Assembly: GCA_040954595.2 (NCBI GenBank)
Contig: CM082581.2
Location: forward strand, 4,836,001-4,900,000
Length of the DNA: 64,000 nucleotides
From: Balanoglossus misakiensis
Taxonomy: Eukaryota; Hemichordata
Reading direction: 5' to 3'
Shown: positions 63,877-64,000 of the stretch, piece after piece
Position numbering within the stretch: the stretch's first letter is position 1
Layout of the letters: each line of letters opens with the position of its first letter
Program-made: the position numbers and the translations under genes
The notes under the pieces: model-generated
What the model was told of the DNA's origin: nothing
Databases searched by the model: none
The model's input: the letters and a program-made list of their open reading frames with translations, nothing else

Positions 63877-64000
63877 GTATGTAACCTTGCACATAGAGGA
63901 ACATGGAAAATTCTTCTTTCACCAAAAAAACCACAAACCAAGAGTTCTACAGCCATTTTTTTCTTCTCTCATTATGCTGATTAAATTTCTCATCTTTTCA

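Overview
This is a metazoan nuclear genome window. Two recognisable protein genes are split by GT-AG introns and fill the right quarter. The left three quarters are gene-poor and rich in microsatellites and small non-autonomous transposons. Protein similarity, intron structure and repeat style suggest an invertebrate deuterostome (lancelet or acorn worm like). That is inference only; a mollusc or another marine invertebrate is not excluded.

Genes. EXOC2 (Sec5, exocyst subunit) is on the minus strand from a start codon at 60075 to a stop at 48325. I could assemble 26 coding exons whose phases all agree, giving a 908-residue protein with an N-terminal IPT/TIG Ral-binding domain. INTS11 (Integrator endonuclease subunit) starts at 61897 on the plus strand and runs off the right edge. 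Its first six coding exons (124 residues, one a 12-base microexon) cover the metallo-beta-lactamase HxHxDH motif. The two genes are head to head with about 1.8 kb between start codons. This spacer holds a probable EXOC2 5' UTR exon, a hairpin repeat and a YY1-like site.

Left region, 1-48 kb. I see no convincing complete gene. An open frame at the left edge and a signal-peptide exon candidate near 20.5-20.9 kb (minus) are the only coding hints. Tetranucleotide arrays lie at 3.96-4.23 kb (CATA then CGTA), 7.42-8.03 kb (CCTG with higher-order structure), 18.07-18.33 kb (TATG) and 32.28-32.91 kb (ACAT). All long open frames across them are repeat artefacts.

Transposon biology. Between 9.1 and 13.0 kb there is a set of direct duplications. 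One copy carries a TA-flanked composite MITE insertion and the other preserves the empty site. A second composite copy, inverted, lies at 10.95-11.18 kb. At 35.8-38.3 kb and 46.7-47.9 kb are two copies (opposite orientation) of an approximately 1.27 kb element with a 12-bp terminal hairpin, an inverted match near the 3' end and a small 3' hairpin. The first copy is interrupted by a diverged relative of itself. The hairpin and the 3' match change together between the two variants. The features resemble non-autonomous Helentron-type (HINE) elements. The elements also carry repeated AGGTCA-type nuclear-receptor sites. The second copy lies just downstream of the EXOC2 stop codon, in the same direction as the gene.
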